64,000 bases of DNA, from NCBI GenBank assembly GCA_942491555.1, contig CALOBN010000005.1, positions 1,284,762-1,348,761 of the forward strand, in the 5' to 3' direction. A program made the translations under genes and the position numbers. The notes beneath the pieces are model-generated. The model was not told the origin of the DNA. It did not search any database and was given only the letters and a program-made list of their open reading frames with translations. Each line of letters begins with the position of its first letter. Within the stretch, counting starts at the first letter, position 1. Of this stretch, positions 62,634 to 64,000 are shown piece after piece. The DNA is from Marinihelvus sp942491555. Lineage in GTDB: Bacteria; Pseudomonadota; Gammaproteobacteria; Xanthomonadales; SZUA-36.

Positions 62634-64000
62634 ATGCAAGAATTCATCTTCACTTTTGATTCCGCATTCGAGATGTGGACCTTCTGGATCGCGGTGGTTG
62701 CCCTTGCGGGTTTCCTTCTGGCTGGTCTTTTCATCGTTACGCGCCCGCAGGACGAGGTGGTGGGTCACCCCAAGGGACTGTTTGTCCTGTTTCTGGCCGA
62801 AATGTGGGAGCGATTCTCCTATTACGGCATGCGCGCCCTGCTGATCTTCTACCTTGTTCAGCATTGGCTTTTTTCAGACAGTGAAGCATCGATTATTTAT
62901 GGCGCCTACACGGCGCTGGTTTATATCACGCCTGTACTGGGTGGTTACCTGGCGGACCGGTACCTCGGACAGCGCAAAGCCGTGCTGTTTGGCGCCATAC
63001 TGCTGACCTTTGGTCATTTCCTCATGGCCTTTGAGGGTGGCGGTGGCCAGAACGACCCCATGATCAATATCTTCTGGCTGGCGCTGGCGCTGATTATCGT
63101 CGGCTCGGGCTTTTTGAAGGCCAATATTTCGGTCATTGTCGGACAGCTTTATTCACGTACCGATGTGCGCCGTGACCCGGCCTACACCATCTTTTACATG
63201 GGCATTAATGTGGGCGCCGCGACCGCGTCCATTATCTGTGGCTACCTGGGCCAGACCTATGGCTGGGAGTACGGCTTTGGCCTGGCCGGGTTCGGTATGC
63301 TGATCGGCCTGATCTTTTTTGTGATGGGCAAGCCACTGCTGCTCGGCAACGGCGAGCCAAAGGACCCTGCCAAGCTCAAAGGGGGTCGCGAGTTTGGCAT
63401 TTATGGCATCGGCCTGGCCATGGTCGGCCTGTGCTGGCTCGCGGTTCAATACCAGGAGCTGGTTGGGTATGTGCTGGGCGCCTTTGGTGGCGGCCTGGTG
63501 CTTTATGTGCTGTTCACCGCGGTTACCAAGCTGCCCTCACAGGAGCGCGATCGTATCTTTGCCGCCATGTTCCTGATTCTCGTCTCGATCGTGTTCTGGG
63601 CATTGTTTGAGCAGGCCGGTTCATCCCTGAACCTGTTCACCGACCGTCATGTCGATACGCAGGGCGTTAATGCCTCCATGTTCCAGTCCATCAATGCGAT
63701 CTACATTGTCCTGCTGGCGCCGCTTTTTGCCATGCTGTGGCAAGGGCTGGGCAGCAGGGGGCATGGAGCCGTCGGCACCCATGAAATTTGGCCTGGCCGT
63801 CATCCAGGTTGGCCTGGGCTTCCTGGTGCTGGTGTGGGGCGCTGAGAGCGGCGGTATCAATGTGCCAACGCCGGTGATTTTCATCTTCCTGATCTACCTG
63901 CTGCACACCACCGGCGAGCTTTGCCTGTCGCCGGTCGGTCTCTCGGCCATGAACCGCCTGAGTCCCTGCGCATATGGCCTCGCTGATCATGGGTACCTGG
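62634..64000 (+). CDS. POT/PTR-family peptide transporter, partial, with two frameshifts
   Basis: Proton-coupled di/tripeptide transporter of the inner membrane. The POT signature EMWERFSYYGMRALLIFYL is near residue 55, followed by the GGYLADRYLGQRKAV loop. The frame is intact to about residue 375. An extra G in the run at 63757-63761 then shifts it (the unshifted frame would stop at 63845). Reading on from ATG at 63763 restores the family sequence (KFGLAVIQVGLGFLVLVWGA, GELCLSPVGLSAMNRLSP). An extra C at 63964-63966 shifts it again before AHMASLIMGTW. It continues past the window. Either a sequencing error near an end or a decaying gene. Confidence 0.8.

Overview
The window is a gene-dense, moderately GC-rich piece of a gammaproteobacterial chromosome made almost entirely of housekeeping gene clusters. 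Lineage clues are rnfABCDG, apbC-dcd, petABC-sspAB, surE-pcm-nlpD-rpoS, prfA-hemA back to back with TPR-lolB-ispE-tRNA(Gln)-prs-rplY-pth-ychF, and tRNA(Tyr/Gly/Thr)-tuf-tRNA(Trp)-secE-nusG-rplKAJL-rpoBC. These arrangements are shared with pseudomonads and other non-enteric Gammaproteobacteria. An aerobic, respiring, RpoS-containing gammaproteobacterium fits well; no finer placement can be made from sequence alone. No rRNA, CRISPR array, prophage or recognisable insertion sequence was seen.

Layout: 1-6356 (minus) holds the Rnf electron-transport operon (rnfG runs off the left edge) behind metG. 6499-8213 holds apbC and dcd, followed by nested direct repeats (8176-8521) that abut a DegS/AlgW-like protease gene (minus). 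10006-13745 encodes the cytochrome bc1 complex and the stringent starvation proteins SspA/SspB. 13738-17864 holds an Smr-domain gene (minus) and surE-pcm-nlpD-rpoS. 17931-23601 holds an Mth938-like gene, yhbY, rlmE, ftsH, folP and glmM. 23661-26024 encodes an OmpR-type two-component system. It is followed by a roughly 500-bp noncoding stretch that looks like a small-RNA gene, then by a large lipoprotein gene (minus) with a DUF2914-like domain and a cysteine-periodic segment. 28901-31152 is the threonine-to-glycine operon tdh-kbl (minus). 31418-36455 is miaB-phoH-ybeY-corC plus a DUF4105/Lnb-like gene in the position where lnt usually lies.

36449-38946 is hemA-prfA (minus). 39094-46114 is the outer-membrane/isoprenoid/PRPP/translation cluster, with a tRNA-Gln gene inside it. 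46675-60851 is the tRNA-tuf-sec-rpl-rpoBC region, with its expected RNA regulators: the L10 leader, the rplL-rpoB attenuator and a strong terminator after rpoC. The right end (60928-64000) is less conserved: an orphan membrane protein, an AT-rich gap, a 38-residue basic protein with its own strong ribosome-binding site and terminator, and a POT-family transporter interrupted by two one-base frameshifts close to the window edge.

The most promising non-routine items are the GGA-rich noncoding region at 26161-26491 (possible CsrA/RsmA-binding RNA), the lipoprotein with cysteines every 11 residues, the Lnb-like protein at the lnt locus, the 38-residue Lys/Ala/Pro protein, the repeats after dcd, and the 12-bp tandem repeat that gives HemA an acidic tail. 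All are inferences from one sequence and no database was consulted.
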